NCBI RefSeq assembly: GCF_025631005.1
Contig: NZ_JAOTPL010000016.1
Location: forward strand, 1 to 64,000
Direction: 5' to 3'
From: Haoranjiania flava
GTDB lineage: Bacteria; Bacteroidota; Bacteroidia; Chitinophagales; Chitinophagaceae
Length of the DNA stretch: 64,000 nucleotides
Positions 16,148 through 25,348 of the stretch are shown one piece after another. The stretch's first letter is position 1. Each line of letters opens with the position of its first letter. Below the pieces are notes generated by a model. That model saw only the letters and a program-made list of their open reading frames with translations. It was not told the origin of the DNA and made no database searches. Both the position numbers and the translations under genes were made by a program.

Positions 16148-17692
16148 ATGAGAAGGACCCTCTCTTTTCTGGCTGTTGCTTTCATTTCACTGAACACATT
16201 TTCACAAACCCGTGAAACTTTTGTCAACAACATTGTGCAGGAAGTGAATGCCAACTCTAAACTGGAATCTTTAGCCCATGAGCTTGTAGACGTTATCGGC
16301 CCGCGCCTGGTAGGCACACCACAGATAAAGCAGGCCAATGACTGGGTTATAAAAAAATATGCAGCCCTTGGCATTCCAGCTGCAAACCAACAGTACGGTA
16401 CCTGGCGTTCCTGGCAAAGAGGAATCACCCATATTGATATGATTGCTCCGCGTGTAAAAACACTGGAAGGCATGCAGCTGGCCTGGAGCCCTTCAACAAA
16501 CGGCAAAACATTAACCGGCCAGACGATTGTGATCCCGGAATCAGTTACCGATTCGGCATCATTGGTAAAGTGGTTGCCCAAGGCCAGGGGAAAGTTTGTT
16601 TTAATATCTCCGGAACCCGCTACAGGCATTCCTTTCGCTACATGGGATGAATTTGGTTTCAAAGATAATTATAAAAGGATCAGTGCAATTGACAGCACAA
16701 GAAATGCACATGCACAGCAGAGGTTGTTGCAGACAGGCCGCTCTGCATTCTTTCGCATGCTTGACAGATCGGGCGCTTTTGGCTTATTGTCTATGTACTG
16801 GTCGCGCGGCTACGGCGTTAATAAAATATTTTCAGCTTACACAAAAAATATTCCTGTTGTAGATATTGCCCTGGAAGATTATGGCCTGCTTTACAGGCTT
16901 ACACAGTCGGGCAATACGCCAACCATATCTTTAAAGGCAGACTCCAAAGAGTTGGGCACAGCTCCTGTATACAATACCATCGCCACACTCAAGGGGAGTA
17001 CCAAACCAGAAGAATATATTGTGCTTTCAGCGCATCTTGACTCGTGGGACGGGGCTACAGGCGCTACGGACAACGGTACCGGCACTATCCTTATGATGGA
17101 AGTAATGCGGTTGCTGAAAAAATATTATCCCAATCCCAAACGCACCATCATTGCCGGTCACTGGAACAGTGAAGAGCAGGGCCTGAACGGTTCAAGAGCC
17201 TTTGTGGCAGACCATCCGGAGATTGTAAAAAATATCCAGGCAGTATTTAACCAGGACAATGGTACCGGCCGCATTTCGTTCATTTCAGGCCAGGGTTTTA
17301 AAAACGCCTCTGCATATTTCAACCGCTGGCTGGAGCCGGTTCCTGATTCTATCAGGAGCCACATCCAAACTACTTTTCCCGGTATTCCGGGCGGTGGCGG
17401 CAGCGACCATGCGGCATTCGTAGCAGCTTCTGCGCCTGCATTCATGCTGGGTTCCAATAGCTGGAACTACGGTACGTATACCTGGCATACCAACAGGGAT
17501 ACCTACGACAAGATCGTTTTTGATGAAGTAAAGAAGAATGTAATACTGGTAGCTATACTTGCTTACATGGCGAGCGAAGATCCCGAAAGAACGCCCCATG
17601 CATTTGAAACATTGCCCATAAATGAGCGTACAGGCAAACCTCATGTAGTGCCGGAAGTTCGCGCACCTGAAAGAAACGGCGGCTTTGATTAA
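16148..17692 (+). CDS. Secreted M28-family zinc metallopeptidase
   Basis: This 514-residue exopeptidase (aminopeptidase or carboxypeptidase Q type) has a signal peptide (about 1-20, ending TFSQ), a PA-domain-like middle and an M28 catalytic domain. Zinc ligands are visible as His in SAHLDSWD, Asp in ATDNGTG, Glu-Glu in NSEEQG, Asp in FNQDNGTG and His in WHTNRDTYD. It probably degrades peptides in the periplasm. Confidence 0.92.
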   Translation: MRRTLSFLAVAFISLNTFSQTRETFVNNIVQEVNANSKLESLAHELVDVIGPRLVGTPQIKQANDWVIKKYAALGIPAANQQYGTWRSWQRGITHIDMIAPRVKTLEGMQLAWSPSTNGKTLTGQTIVIPESVTDSASLVKWLPKARGKFVLISPEPATGIPFATWDEFGFKDNYKRISAIDSTRNAHAQQRLLQTGRSAFFRMLDRSGAFGLLSMYWSRGYGVNKIFSAYTKNIPVVDIALEDYGLLYRLTQSGNTPTISLKADSKELGTAPVYNTIATLKGSTKPEEYIVLSAHLDSWDGATGATDNGTGTILMMEVMRLLKKYYPNPKRTIIAGHWNSEEQGLNGSRAFVADHPEIVKNIQAVFNQDNGTGRISFISGQGFKNASAYFNRWLEPVPDSIRSHIQTTFPGIPGGGGSDHAAFVAASAPAFMLGSNSWNYGTYTWHTNRDTYDKIVFDEVKKNVILVAILAYMASEDPERTPHAFETLPINERTGKPHVVPEVRAPERNGGFD

Positions 17693-17705
17693 TTAAAATG
17701 CACCA

Positions 17706-19496
17706 GTGAAGAACGGTATAAAATATATTTTAGGCAGCTTAAGAATGAGTGTTTTATTCTTAAAGCGCAGGCTTACCCACCAGCAGTTTATGTTGTTTTC
17801 CTGTGTGGCTGTAGGCTTGCTGGTAGGGCTTGCTGCTATTATTTTAAAGCTGTTTGTGTTCAGGATAGAAAAGTATGTATTTGAATACTGGAAAATCGGG
17901 AACATTCTCTGGTACCAGTCCTTGCTGCCTGTAGTGGGCATCGGTATTTCAGCTTTGCTGGTATACAGGGTATTTAAGAATAATTTTTTAAAAGGCAATG
18001 ATAAAATCGTTTATTCCATTGCCAAGCAATCGTCTAACCTGCCGCTCAGCCAGACTTACTCACATGTGCTTACCAGTGGCATCACTGTTGGCCTGGGCGG
18101 CTCACTCGGTCTTGAGTCTCCGATTGTAGCCACCGGCGCTGCGATCGGTTCCAACTATGGCAGGAGCGTTCTTTTGTCTTACAAAGATAAAACATTGCTG
18201 ATAGCATGCGGTGTAGCATCGGGTATCGGTACTGCCTTCAGCGCGCCTGTTGCGGGCGTGCTGTTTGCGCTGGAAGTTTTATTCATAGAAATATCAACGG
18301 CATCATTCATACCCTTATTGATCTCTGCAGCCACGGGAGCCATTATGTCGAATATTATCCTGGGCGATGAAATATTATTGTCGTTTACCGATATCAAATC
18401 ATTTGATTACAACAACGTAATTTTCTATGTAGGCATCGGCTTGTTCTCAGGTCTGCTTGCACTGTTGCATCTGAAATCATTTCAATGGATGCAAAATTTA
18501 TTTGAAGGCTTTCATAGCAGGAAACGCAAGTGGCTGATCGGCTCGCTGGCCTTATCGGTACTTATCTTTTTCTTCCCGCAATTGTATGGCGAGGGCTACC
18601 TTACTTTAAAGGCCATTGCAGAAACCGGCAATATCGATGGAAGGTCCATACTGATCAGGTTTACAGACAATCAGTGGATAATTTTATTTTACCTGATAGC
18701 GGTAATGATTTTAAAAATATTTGCCAGCGGCTTCACCTTGTTCGCAGGCGGCAACGGCGGTAGTTTTGCACCTGCTTTGTTTATCGGCGGTATGCTCGGC
18801 TTTATCTTCGGCAGGTTTTGCCAGATGATAGGCTTTCACGATATTCCTATGGCCAACTTCCTGGTAGCGGGCATGGCAGGCATGCTCAGCGGCGTTTTCT
18901 TTGCCCCGCTTACCGCTATATTTTTGAGCGCAGAAGTTACCAATGGTTATTCTTTGTTCATTCCTTTAATGATCGTTTCTGCCATCAGCTTCTTCGTGGT
19001 GAAATCGTTCGAATCATTGTCTTATGAAATGAAGCGCCTGTCTAAAGACAAGCATATTGACGTGACAGACCGTGATGCTTACCTGATGAGCCGGCTGGAG
19101 TTGCGGCTGCTGATACAGGATGACTACCCGAGGTTTTTAACCACCGATAAGCTGGATACCATCATTAAAAAGATCGCAGAATCCGATAAGGATGTATATG
19201 CAGTGGTTGATGATAACGGTGTGCTGAAAGGCCTGATAAGGCTGAAGAATTTTAAATATATTCTGCTGGAAAGAACGGGCGACAGGGAGAAGCTAACTGC
19301 CGAAGACCTGATGCAAAAAGAGAAAGCACTCACCCTTAAAGACGATATAGATTCTGCATTGCACATGTTTGAGATTTCTGAGAACACCAACTCTGTATTG
19401 CCTATCACAGATTCTAAAAATGTATTGCTGGGCTTTATAAGAAAATCATCTATACTGGATAAATACAGGCGCGAATTACTCGAGAGCAGCAACTGA
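17706..19496 (+). CDS. ClC-family chloride channel/transporter with C-terminal CBS domains
   Basis: This 596-residue protein has ten or more membrane segments (about 25-440) and two CBS domains (about 460-590). Anion-path motifs are GGSLGLESP, with Glu at the gating position, and GGNGGSFAP. The variant GLESP instead of GREGP may alter gating. The start is uncertain: GTG 17706 gives 596 residues, ATG 17745 gives 583. It follows the peptidase gene by 13 bp. Confidence 0.9.
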   Translation: MKNGIKYILGSLRMSVLFLKRRLTHQQFMLFSCVAVGLLVGLAAIILKLFVFRIEKYVFEYWKIGNILWYQSLLPVVGIGISALLVYRVFKNNFLKGNDKIVYSIAKQSSNLPLSQTYSHVLTSGITVGLGGSLGLESPIVATGAAIGSNYGRSVLLSYKDKTLLIACGVASGIGTAFSAPVAGVLFALEVLFIEISTASFIPLLISAATGAIMSNIILGDEILLSFTDIKSFDYNNVIFYVGIGLFSGLLALLHLKSFQWMQNLFEGFHSRKRKWLIGSLALSVLIFFFPQLYGEGYLTLKAIAETGNIDGRSILIRFTDNQWIILFYLIAVMILKIFASGFTLFAGGNGGSFAPALFIGGMLGFIFGRFCQMIGFHDIPMANFLVAGMAGMLSGVFFAPLTAIFLSAEVTNGYSLFIPLMIVSAISFFVVKSFESLSYEMKRLSKDKHIDVTDRDAYLMSRLELRLLIQDDYPRFLTTDKLDTIIKKIAESDKDVYAVVDDNGVLKGLIRLKNFKYILLERTGDREKLTAEDLMQKEKALTLKDDIDSALHMFEISENTNSVLPITDSKNVLLGFIRKSSILDKYRRELLESSN

Positions 19497-19518
19497 TCAA
19501 TAATTTTAATTTTAAAAA

Positions 19519-19526
19519 TATATTTG
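19519..19526 (+). promoter_or_regulatory. Candidate -7 element before a family A unit and a methyltransferase gene
   Basis: TATATTTG matches TAnnTTTG and lies 4 bp before the ATG that begins the repeat unit at 19531, the same spacing as in the trp leader. No -33 TTTG at 19-21 nt. The predicted transcript would start at or next to the repeat unit. Confidence 0.45.
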
Positions 19527-19530
19527 CAGT

Positions 19531-19634
19531 ATGAAGTAACCATAGAATATTAAGCATTCACAGCCCGGAAATGAGTATTGAATCTAAAAGGTGTTTATTT
19601 CATGTGTCGACTGATAAACAATATAAATATACAC
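19531..19634 (+). repeat. Family A repeat, single diverged 104 bp unit
   Basis: It starts ATG-AAG-TAA and carries the shared core GGAAATGAGTATTGAATCT. The outer helix is kept with changed bases: ATGAAGTAACCA (19531-19542) against TGTTTATTTCAT, where the A-C mismatch of other copies is now A-T and a G-T wobble and one C-T mismatch appear. An inner GAAT/ATTC hairpin replaces AGATT/AATCT. The unit ends at another ATG (19635), which opens a 7-codon frame whose stop overlaps the gene start at 19658 (TAATG). Confidence 0.8.
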
Positions 19635-19657
19635 ATGCAACAGATAATCTCTTATTA

Positions 19658-20401
19658 ATGAAAACTATACGCGAAATTGTAGAAGGTTACGATGGCCCTT
19701 TATTACATAAATGGAGTAACTATATTGATATATACGATTCTCATTTTTCAAAATACAGGGGACAAGAAATAGTTTTCCTGGAGATTGGAATTTCACACGG
19801 TGGATCGCTCAAACTTTGGCGAGAATATTTTGGCCCGCAGGCAAAAATATATGCCATTGATATAGATCCGGACTGTAAAAAATTTGAAACAGCAAATACA
19901 AAAATATTTACCGGATCGCAGGAAGATGTTGAGTTCTTAAAAAAAGTAAAAAAGGAATTGCCGCCCATAGATATTCTTCTGGATGATGGCGGACATACAA
20001 TGAGGCAGCAAATTGTTACTTTCAATGTAATGTTTGACCATGTAAAAGAAAATGGAATATATGCCTGTGAAGATACGCATACATCTTATTTTCCGGAATA
20101 TGGCGGCGGCTTGAAAAAATCTAAAACTTTTATTGAGTTTTGTAAGAATCATATCGATGAATTACACGGTTGGTATGCGTTATCAAAAGATGAGAAAGCA
20201 ATGAAAACAAAGATCACCTCTTCTGTATGGGGCATACATTTTTATGATTCAATAGTATTGTATATCAAGAAGCGTATAGAAAAACCTTATGCTATTTATA
20301 AAGGGCATGAAACTGTAGACAGGCAGAAGTTTATTGACTACGGACATAAGCAACCTTTCTATAAATTTGTTAGGAATTTGCTTTCGGGAAGGAAAAAATA
20401 A
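19658..20401 (+). CDS. SAM-dependent methyltransferase (CmcI/TylF-like)
   Basis: This protein (247 residues from ATG 19658) has the SAM-binding motif FLEIGISHGGSLKLW and the acidic ribose-binding AIDIDPD, then DILLDDGGHTM with likely metal-binding Asp residues, as in cephalosporin-hydroxylase- or macrocin-O-methyltransferase-like enzymes found in glycan and natural-product clusters. The frame stays open to ATG 19571 inside the family A unit, which would add 29 residues derived from repeat sequence. The family's normal start (the LLHKWSNYIDIY region close to the N-terminus) favours 19658. It begins the glycan patch. Confidence 0.82.
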   Translation: MKTIREIVEGYDGPLLHKWSNYIDIYDSHFSKYRGQEIVFLEIGISHGGSLKLWREYFGPQAKIYAIDIDPDCKKFETANTKIFTGSQEDVEFLKKVKKELPPIDILLDDGGHTMRQQIVTFNVMFDHVKENGIYACEDTHTSYFPEYGGGLKKSKTFIEFCKNHIDELHGWYALSKDEKAMKTKITSSVWGIHFYDSIVLYIKKRIEKPYAIYKGHETVDRQKFIDYGHKQPFYKFVRNLLSGRKK

Positions 20402-20417
20402 AAAATTCCGGTTGGGA

Positions 20418-21269
20418 TTAGCCGCCTTCTTTTTTCCCCATTCTTTTTGCTTTAAAATCCCGTAAAGCTCTAAAGATCATGCTGATTGTTGCCACTTTTT
20501 CATTGCCGTATAATAGCTTGTTTTTAATGCGGTTCAGTAATGTGATCCGTCTTTCTTTATCTTCGCTGAGAAACTGTTGAGGATATTTCTCTCGTACGTA
20601 AAGGTAGTTGCGTACCATATAATAAATCCGCAGTGATGAATGCAATGCACGCCGTGTTTTTTTCAGGTTTTTGAGGGATATATAAGTGTCTTCCTCGCCG
20701 AGATGGTGTGTTAAAAATATGAAAGGTAATTTTATTATGCTGAATCCTTTGGTGATAGCACGGAAGCAATATTCAAGATCAACTTCATCAATAAATAATT
20801 GTTCGTCGAATTGTCCCACCTCGTGAAAAAGACGCAGGTTCAGCATACTTCCTGAAGTGATCAGGTAACTCACTTCCTCAGGTTTTTCAGGCGCTGTTTT
20901 TTGAGTTTCAAACTCTACACCAAACATAGCAGTCATGCTTTTATGTTTATAATTGCTTACGTAATTAAAATATTTATCAATGTTCTTTTTATCAAAGTAA
21001 GAATCCTGATCCATTGTCAGCAACCATTCAAAACCATCGTTTATGGCTAATTTAGCTGCATCATTAAGCCTTTTTGCAATACCTTTATTTTCACCATCGT
21101 GTACATACATTATACCAGGATTAGCAGATAATGCCTGCGCCAGCTTTGTTTTTTGAGGGGAGTTGTCTATAATGTATAGCTTGCCAAGTTTATCTGAATA
21201 AGAAGTGATATTTTCTACAATAGTTTCATCGGGAAAGTATAAAATCACTACGCCGGCAACATTTTGCAT
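20418..21269 (-). CDS. Glycosyltransferase family 2, rhamnosyltransferase-like
   Basis: A 283-residue GT-A fold enzyme. It opens VAGVVILYFPDETIVENI, has YIIDNSP, NKGIAKRLNDAAKLA and LTMDQDSYF (the DxD-type metal site), and a C-terminal region with EVDLEYCFRA. This pattern is typical of rhamnosyltransferases that build O-antigen or capsule. It faces away from the FkbM gene; the ATGs nearly overlap (21267-21270). Confidence 0.85.
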   Translation of the reverse strand: MQNVAGVVILYFPDETIVENITSYSDKLGKLYIIDNSPQKTKLAQALSANPGIMYVHDGENKGIAKRLNDAAKLAINDGFEWLLTMDQDSYFDKKNIDKYFNYVSNYKHKSMTAMFGVEFETQKTAPEKPEEVSYLITSGSMLNLRLFHEVGQFDEQLFIDEVDLEYCFRAITKGFSIIKLPFIFLTHHLGEEDTYISLKNLKKTRRALHSSLRIYYMVRNYLYVREKYPQQFLSEDKERRITLLNRIKNKLLYGNEKVATISMIFRALRDFKAKRMGKKEGG

Positions 21270-21318
21270 GGAAAGTTTTTCAATTTATTATACCTTGCAA
21301 GGTAGTAAATTATTATTG

Positions 21319-22179
21319 ATGCAAAAGTATTTTCCGCTAAACCAGTCTTTACTGCACGGTCTTTCTGCGGCTTTTTTTAACAGGGCCAAAAAACTTTATT
21401 CAGCTCCTTATACAAAGTTTAATATAAGTTGGTTGCAGGGTAAGTTTTATCAGAAAGCGCCTAAAAGAAAGTATATTCATAAGTACAAAGAACATATTCA
21501 CGTAGCTTTTTACGATCCGCATGAGTTTCTCCATGCCATAAAAGAAATTTTTGTTGATGAACTGTATTTATTTAAGCCAAAAACACAGCAACCCTATATC
21601 ATAGATTGCGGAGGTTACATTGGTTTAAGTGCATTGTTTTTTAAAATGTATTATCCTGAATCCAAGGTACTGGTATTTGAACCGGATGCAAAGAATTTTG
21701 CTATTGCGAAAGAGAATGTTGATTCATGGCATACACTTAAAGATATTACTTTAGTAAACAAAGCAATATGGAAAGATAACGCCAGTATTGAATTTGTGCA
21801 AACCAATGATATGTCCAGTACAATTTTAAAAAATGCAGATAACCACTCCAATACTTCTGTGGTGCGTGTAGAAACCCAACGGTTGAAAGATCTGCTGCAT
21901 ACAAAAGTAGATTTTCTTAAGATGGACATAGAAGGCGCGGAATATGAAGTATTGACAGATGCAGCTGACTCTTTGCAAAACGTAGATCATTTTTTCTTAG
22001 AGTTCCACGGTTTCTATGATAAAATGTATGAACTGAATACTATATTTTCAATTCTTGAAAAGAACAAATTTAAATGGTATATCAAAGAAGCCAATAATGT
22101 TTATCCACGCCCTTTTTCAGACAAATCCCGCAATGCGCAATATGACCTGCAACTGAATATTTTTGCTTTCAAAAACTAA
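21319..22179 (+). CDS. FkbM-family methyltransferase
   Basis: This protein (286 residues from ATG 21319) carries the FkbM signature: IIDCGGYIGLSALFF (SAM motif I), VLVFEPDAKNFAIAKEN, and the conserved LKMDIEGAEYEVL, followed by FFLEFHG. FkbM proteins O-methylate sugars or natural products. In-frame ATG 21268 and an alternative at 21205 would overlap the divergent glycosyltransferase, so the internal ATG is preferred. It is followed after 2 bp by a glycosyltransferase. Confidence 0.85.
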   Translation: MQKYFPLNQSLLHGLSAAFFNRAKKLYSAPYTKFNISWLQGKFYQKAPKRKYIHKYKEHIHVAFYDPHEFLHAIKEIFVDELYLFKPKTQQPYIIDCGGYIGLSALFFKMYYPESKVLVFEPDAKNFAIAKENVDSWHTLKDITLVNKAIWKDNASIEFVQTNDMSSTILKNADNHSNTSVVRVETQRLKDLLHTKVDFLKMDIEGAEYEVLTDAADSLQNVDHFFLEFHGFYDKMYELNTIFSILEKNKFKWYIKEANNVYPRPFSDKSRNAQYDLQLNIFAFKN

Positions 22180-22181
22180 TT

Positions 22182-23129
22182 ATGCAGCCTCTTATCTCTA
22201 TTTGTATACCCGCATATAAAAATATCACTTTATTGAAAAGATTATTAGATTCAGTAATGGCTCAATCTTTTAAAGACTTTGAGGTGATCGTATCGGATGA
22301 TACTCCTGATACAAGTGCAGACGTGTTATGCAAAAATTACACGGGAAAATTTCAGCTGACTTACATTAAAAACATTTCTCCTTTGGGATCTCCTGCCAAT
22401 TGGAACAATGCCATCAGGCATGCCAGAGGTAAATGGATCAAAATCATGCATCACGATGATTGGTTTGCCCATGCTGAGAGCCTGAAAGCTTTTGCAGATG
22501 CGGCTTTAACGGCTACTACAGGTTTTATATTTTCTGCGTATACGTTGTATAAACATGACCATTGTTTTAAAATAGAGAGGTTGGATAAGGTTACGGAAAA
22601 CCTTTTAAGAAAAAATCCGCTGATTCTTTTCAGAAAAAATTATATCGGACATCCCAGTACTACACTCATCAGGAATAATTTAGAGAGCTGGTACGATGAA
22701 AAAATTAAATGGGTTGTGGATTTTGAATTTTATATCAGGATATTAAAGCAAACAAGGTTTATATATTTAAATGAACCGCTTATCAATATTGGTTTAGGCG
22801 AGCATCAGATAACCAGCCAGGTGTTTAGAAACCGCAGTGTGGAAATACCTGAAAACATTTATTTATTGAATAAACTGGGTAAAAAAATTCTTGCAAATAT
22901 TGTTGTATATGACTATTACTGGCGTTTGTTGCGGAATTTGCAAATAAGAAATTGGAAGGAATTTGAGGCACACGCAAAAGAAAAAATTCCTGTTGCTGTC
23001 AAAAGAATGTTTGAGTTACAATGGAGAATTCCTCTCAAAGCATTGAATAAAGGTATTCTCTCCAAAACGGTTATGTTTACCTCTTATTTGAAAGAAATGC
23101 TAATAGTAAAAAATGAAAATAGCGATTAA
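22182..23129 (+). CDS. Glycosyltransferase family 2
   Basis: A 315-residue GT2 enzyme: PLISICIPAYKN at the N-terminus, VIVSDDTPDTSA (first Asp motif), NWNNAIRHARGKWIKIMHHDDWF (DxD-type motif). It probably adds a sugar to a surface polysaccharide; donor and acceptor are unknown. It overlaps the next glycosyltransferase by 17 bp. Confidence 0.88.
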   Translation: MQPLISICIPAYKNITLLKRLLDSVMAQSFKDFEVIVSDDTPDTSADVLCKNYTGKFQLTYIKNISPLGSPANWNNAIRHARGKWIKIMHHDDWFAHAESLKAFADAALTATTGFIFSAYTLYKHDHCFKIERLDKVTENLLRKNPLILFRKNYIGHPSTTLIRNNLESWYDEKIKWVVDFEFYIRILKQTRFIYLNEPLINIGLGEHQITSQVFRNRSVEIPENIYLLNKLGKKILANIVVYDYYWRLLRNLQIRNWKEFEAHAKEKIPVAVKRMFELQWRIPLKALNKGILSKTVMFTSYLKEMLIVKNENSD

Positions 23130-24249
23130 CTGTTGGATTCTGCGCAATAAAAATGTAGACGGCATTGGAAATTTTTGCATACAAACTGTACAATGGCTGG
23201 CGCAATCGCATCCGGAAGATGAATTTTTGTTGCTGTGTGATAAGAATTTTACAGAGAATTATTTCGATTTTCCCAATACAAAAATACACAGGATACTGCC
23301 GCCCTACCGGCATCCTTTATTGTATATTTTTTACATGGAAACTGTAGTTAAATATTTTTTATCTGCACACAAGCCTGATGTGTTTATTGGTATAGAGGGC
23401 TTTCTCAGCCTCGGTTCAAAGGTGAAACAGATACCCGTGATACACGATCTGAATTTTGAACATTATCCTCATGATCTGCCGTGGAGAAACAGGATGTACT
23501 ACCGCAGGTTCTTTCCGTTATTCGCTTCAAAAGCTACACGGATATCTACTGTTTCTACGTTTACAAAGAATGACATCGTGCGCAGGTATGCTGTTCCTGA
23601 AAATAAAATTGATGTAGTTTTTTGCGGTATAAAAGAAAAGTTCCGTCCGCTATCGCAGCTGGAAATTGATGCTGCACGTTCAAAATACAGCGCATCACAA
23701 CCTTATTTCTTTTTTATAGGCTCTATGCATCCGCGCAAAAACCTGTTGCGGCTTATAGAGGCTTTTGATGTTTTCAGAGAAAAAAATCAGTCGGCAACAC
23801 ATAAGCTCATTCTGGCGGGAAGTATCCTTTGGGATGATAAAATGTTTGATGATATTTTAAAAAGAGTTTCACATAGGACAGACATCATTTTTACCGGCAG
23901 AGTAAGCGACGAAGAACTAATTTATCTATTGGGCGCAGCTACTGCACTCACCTTCGTGCCAACGTTTGAAGGTTTTGGGCTGCCGATAGTTGAAGCCTTC
24001 CAGGCAGAAGTGCCTGTGGTTTGCAGTAATGTGACCTCAATGCCCGAAGTGGCGGGGGATGCAGCTATTATTGTTGATCCTTTCAATATAACAGAGATTG
24101 CAACCGCTATGGCATTACTGGCAAATGATGGAGCGATGAGGAAGAGTTTGATTGAAAAGGGAAAAGATCGCAGGCGTTTTTTCAGCTGGCAGCAAACTGC
24201 ATACCTTTTGTATGCAAGTATTTTAAAAACGGTTAATCCATTGTATTGA
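23113..24249 (+). CDS. Glycosyltransferase family 4
   Basis: A 378-residue GT-B enzyme. The N-terminal domain has VDGIGNFCIQTVQWL and PVIHDLNFE; the C-terminal nucleotide-sugar domain has FFIGSMHPRKNLLRLIEAF, LAGSILWD, FTGRVSDEEL and FVPTFEGFGLPIVEAFQAEVP, the EX7E motif that defines GT4. It converges with the next GT4 gene with a 17 bp overlap of 3' ends. Confidence 0.92.
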   Translation: MKIAINCWILRNKNVDGIGNFCIQTVQWLAQSHPEDEFLLLCDKNFTENYFDFPNTKIHRILPPYRHPLLYIFYMETVVKYFLSAHKPDVFIGIEGFLSLGSKVKQIPVIHDLNFEHYPHDLPWRNRMYYRRFFPLFASKATRISTVSTFTKNDIVRRYAVPENKIDVVFCGIKEKFRPLSQLEIDAARSKYSASQPYFFFIGSMHPRKNLLRLIEAFDVFREKNQSATHKLILAGSILWDDKMFDDILKRVSHRTDIIFTGRVSDEELIYLLGAATALTFVPTFEGFGLPIVEAFQAEVPVVCSNVTSMPEVAGDAAIIVDPFNITEIATAMALLANDGAMRKSLIEKGKDRRRFFSWQQTAYLLYASILKTVNPLY

Positions 24250-25348
24250 TCTTATCAACAAAGCGCTGGGCTATGTTTTCCCACGCAAAATGAAAATAAA
24301 ATTTATGTGGTACCACATGGTCTGTGGTTGAGGCCTGGTGTATAACAGCATCCGCAAATGCGCCGGAATCTTCATCATCCACAATGCTGATCTTCCCGTC
24401 CACAATATTTTCGGGTATGCCGATAGCGCCATTTTCAAAGGATACAGCAGAGCAGCTGTAGCACAGCGCTTCCACCAGTTTTGTTTTAATGCCGCCGCCC
24501 TGCCACACCGGGTTTAAAAAAATATCGGAGCCTTTGAATACAGCATCTATATCATCTACAAAACCGGCAATGGTAGTCTGGGGAAATGCAGTGTTCATAA
24601 TACTTTCAGGAATGTTCTTGCCGCAAACCAAGAGGTGGAAGTTTGTGGTTTTTTCCAGCAGAAGGGGCAGAATTTTATTCAGCAACAATTGCAGTGCATT
24701 CAGGTTAGGCTCATAATTAAAAGAACCGTTGAACAGCAGCAAGGGCATCTCCTGCGGTACCTTGTAGGCTGCTTTTATTTTTTTTACTTCCTCTTTTTTC
24801 TCTTCTATGCTCATGGACTGTGCTATTTCAGATCCATAGGTTAGCACTGAAGTTTTGTTTTCAGCAAGTTTATAATGTTCTACGGCATACAGCCTGTCTT
24901 CTTCTGTGATAAAAAAGCTGTGGTCTGCACGGCGGTGTACATATCTTTCATACCACTGCAATAGCGGCCACCACCATTTGTTCAGGCTTTTAAAACGTAC
25001 GGCTTCAATGTTGTGCGAGCGTACGATCAATTTTACTTCACACATGTTTTTCAGCATCAGTCCCAGCATACCCATGTACGGGTGTTCGATAGATACGTGT
25101 GAAATATCTCTTTTCCTGATCAGCTTTTTCAGTTTAAAAAAGTATAAAGGGTTGATGTAGCGTAGTGGTGAGTCAGAAAAAAGCGGCAGCACTTCAAAGG
25201 GAGCCTTTGAAAGGTCGTTTGTTTGTGTTGAAACACAGGTAATGTTTACTTTGCGTGCAATGTATTTATACAACAAGAACATAGCTTTTTGCCCGCCGGT
25301 ATGGGCAGGCAGAAAGTTATAGGGCGCTATGGTTAATAAGTTGATCAT
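24233..25348 (-). CDS. Glycosyltransferase family 4
   Basis: A 371-residue GT-B enzyme. It begins NLLTIAPYNFLPAHTGGQKAM, contains LIVRSHNIEAVRFK, FNGSFNYEPNLNALQLL, AGFVDDIDAVFKGSDIFLNP and GIKTKLVEALCYS, the C-terminal donor site. Its start overlaps the YfhO stop by 4 bp, so the pair is likely an operon. Confidence 0.9.
   Translation of the reverse strand: MINLLTIAPYNFLPAHTGGQKAMFLLYKYIARKVNITCVSTQTNDLSKAPFEVLPLFSDSPLRYINPLYFFKLKKLIRKRDISHVSIEHPYMGMLGLMLKNMCEVKLIVRSHNIEAVRFKSLNKWWWPLLQWYERYVHRRADHSFFITEEDRLYAVEHYKLAENKTSVLTYGSEIAQSMSIEEKKEEVKKIKAAYKVPQEMPLLLFNGSFNYEPNLNALQLLLNKILPLLLEKTTNFHLLVCGKNIPESIMNTAFPQTTIAGFVDDIDAVFKGSDIFLNPVWQGGGIKTKLVEALCYSCSAVSFENGAIGIPENIVDGKISIVDDEDSGAFADAVIHQASTTDHVVPHKFYFHFAWENIAQRFVDKINTMD

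Noticed and set aside
15835..16662. 275-codon minus-strand open frame
   Set aside because: It lies opposite rlmB and the M28 peptidase gene, both with strong family motifs; the composition is that of a shadow frame.
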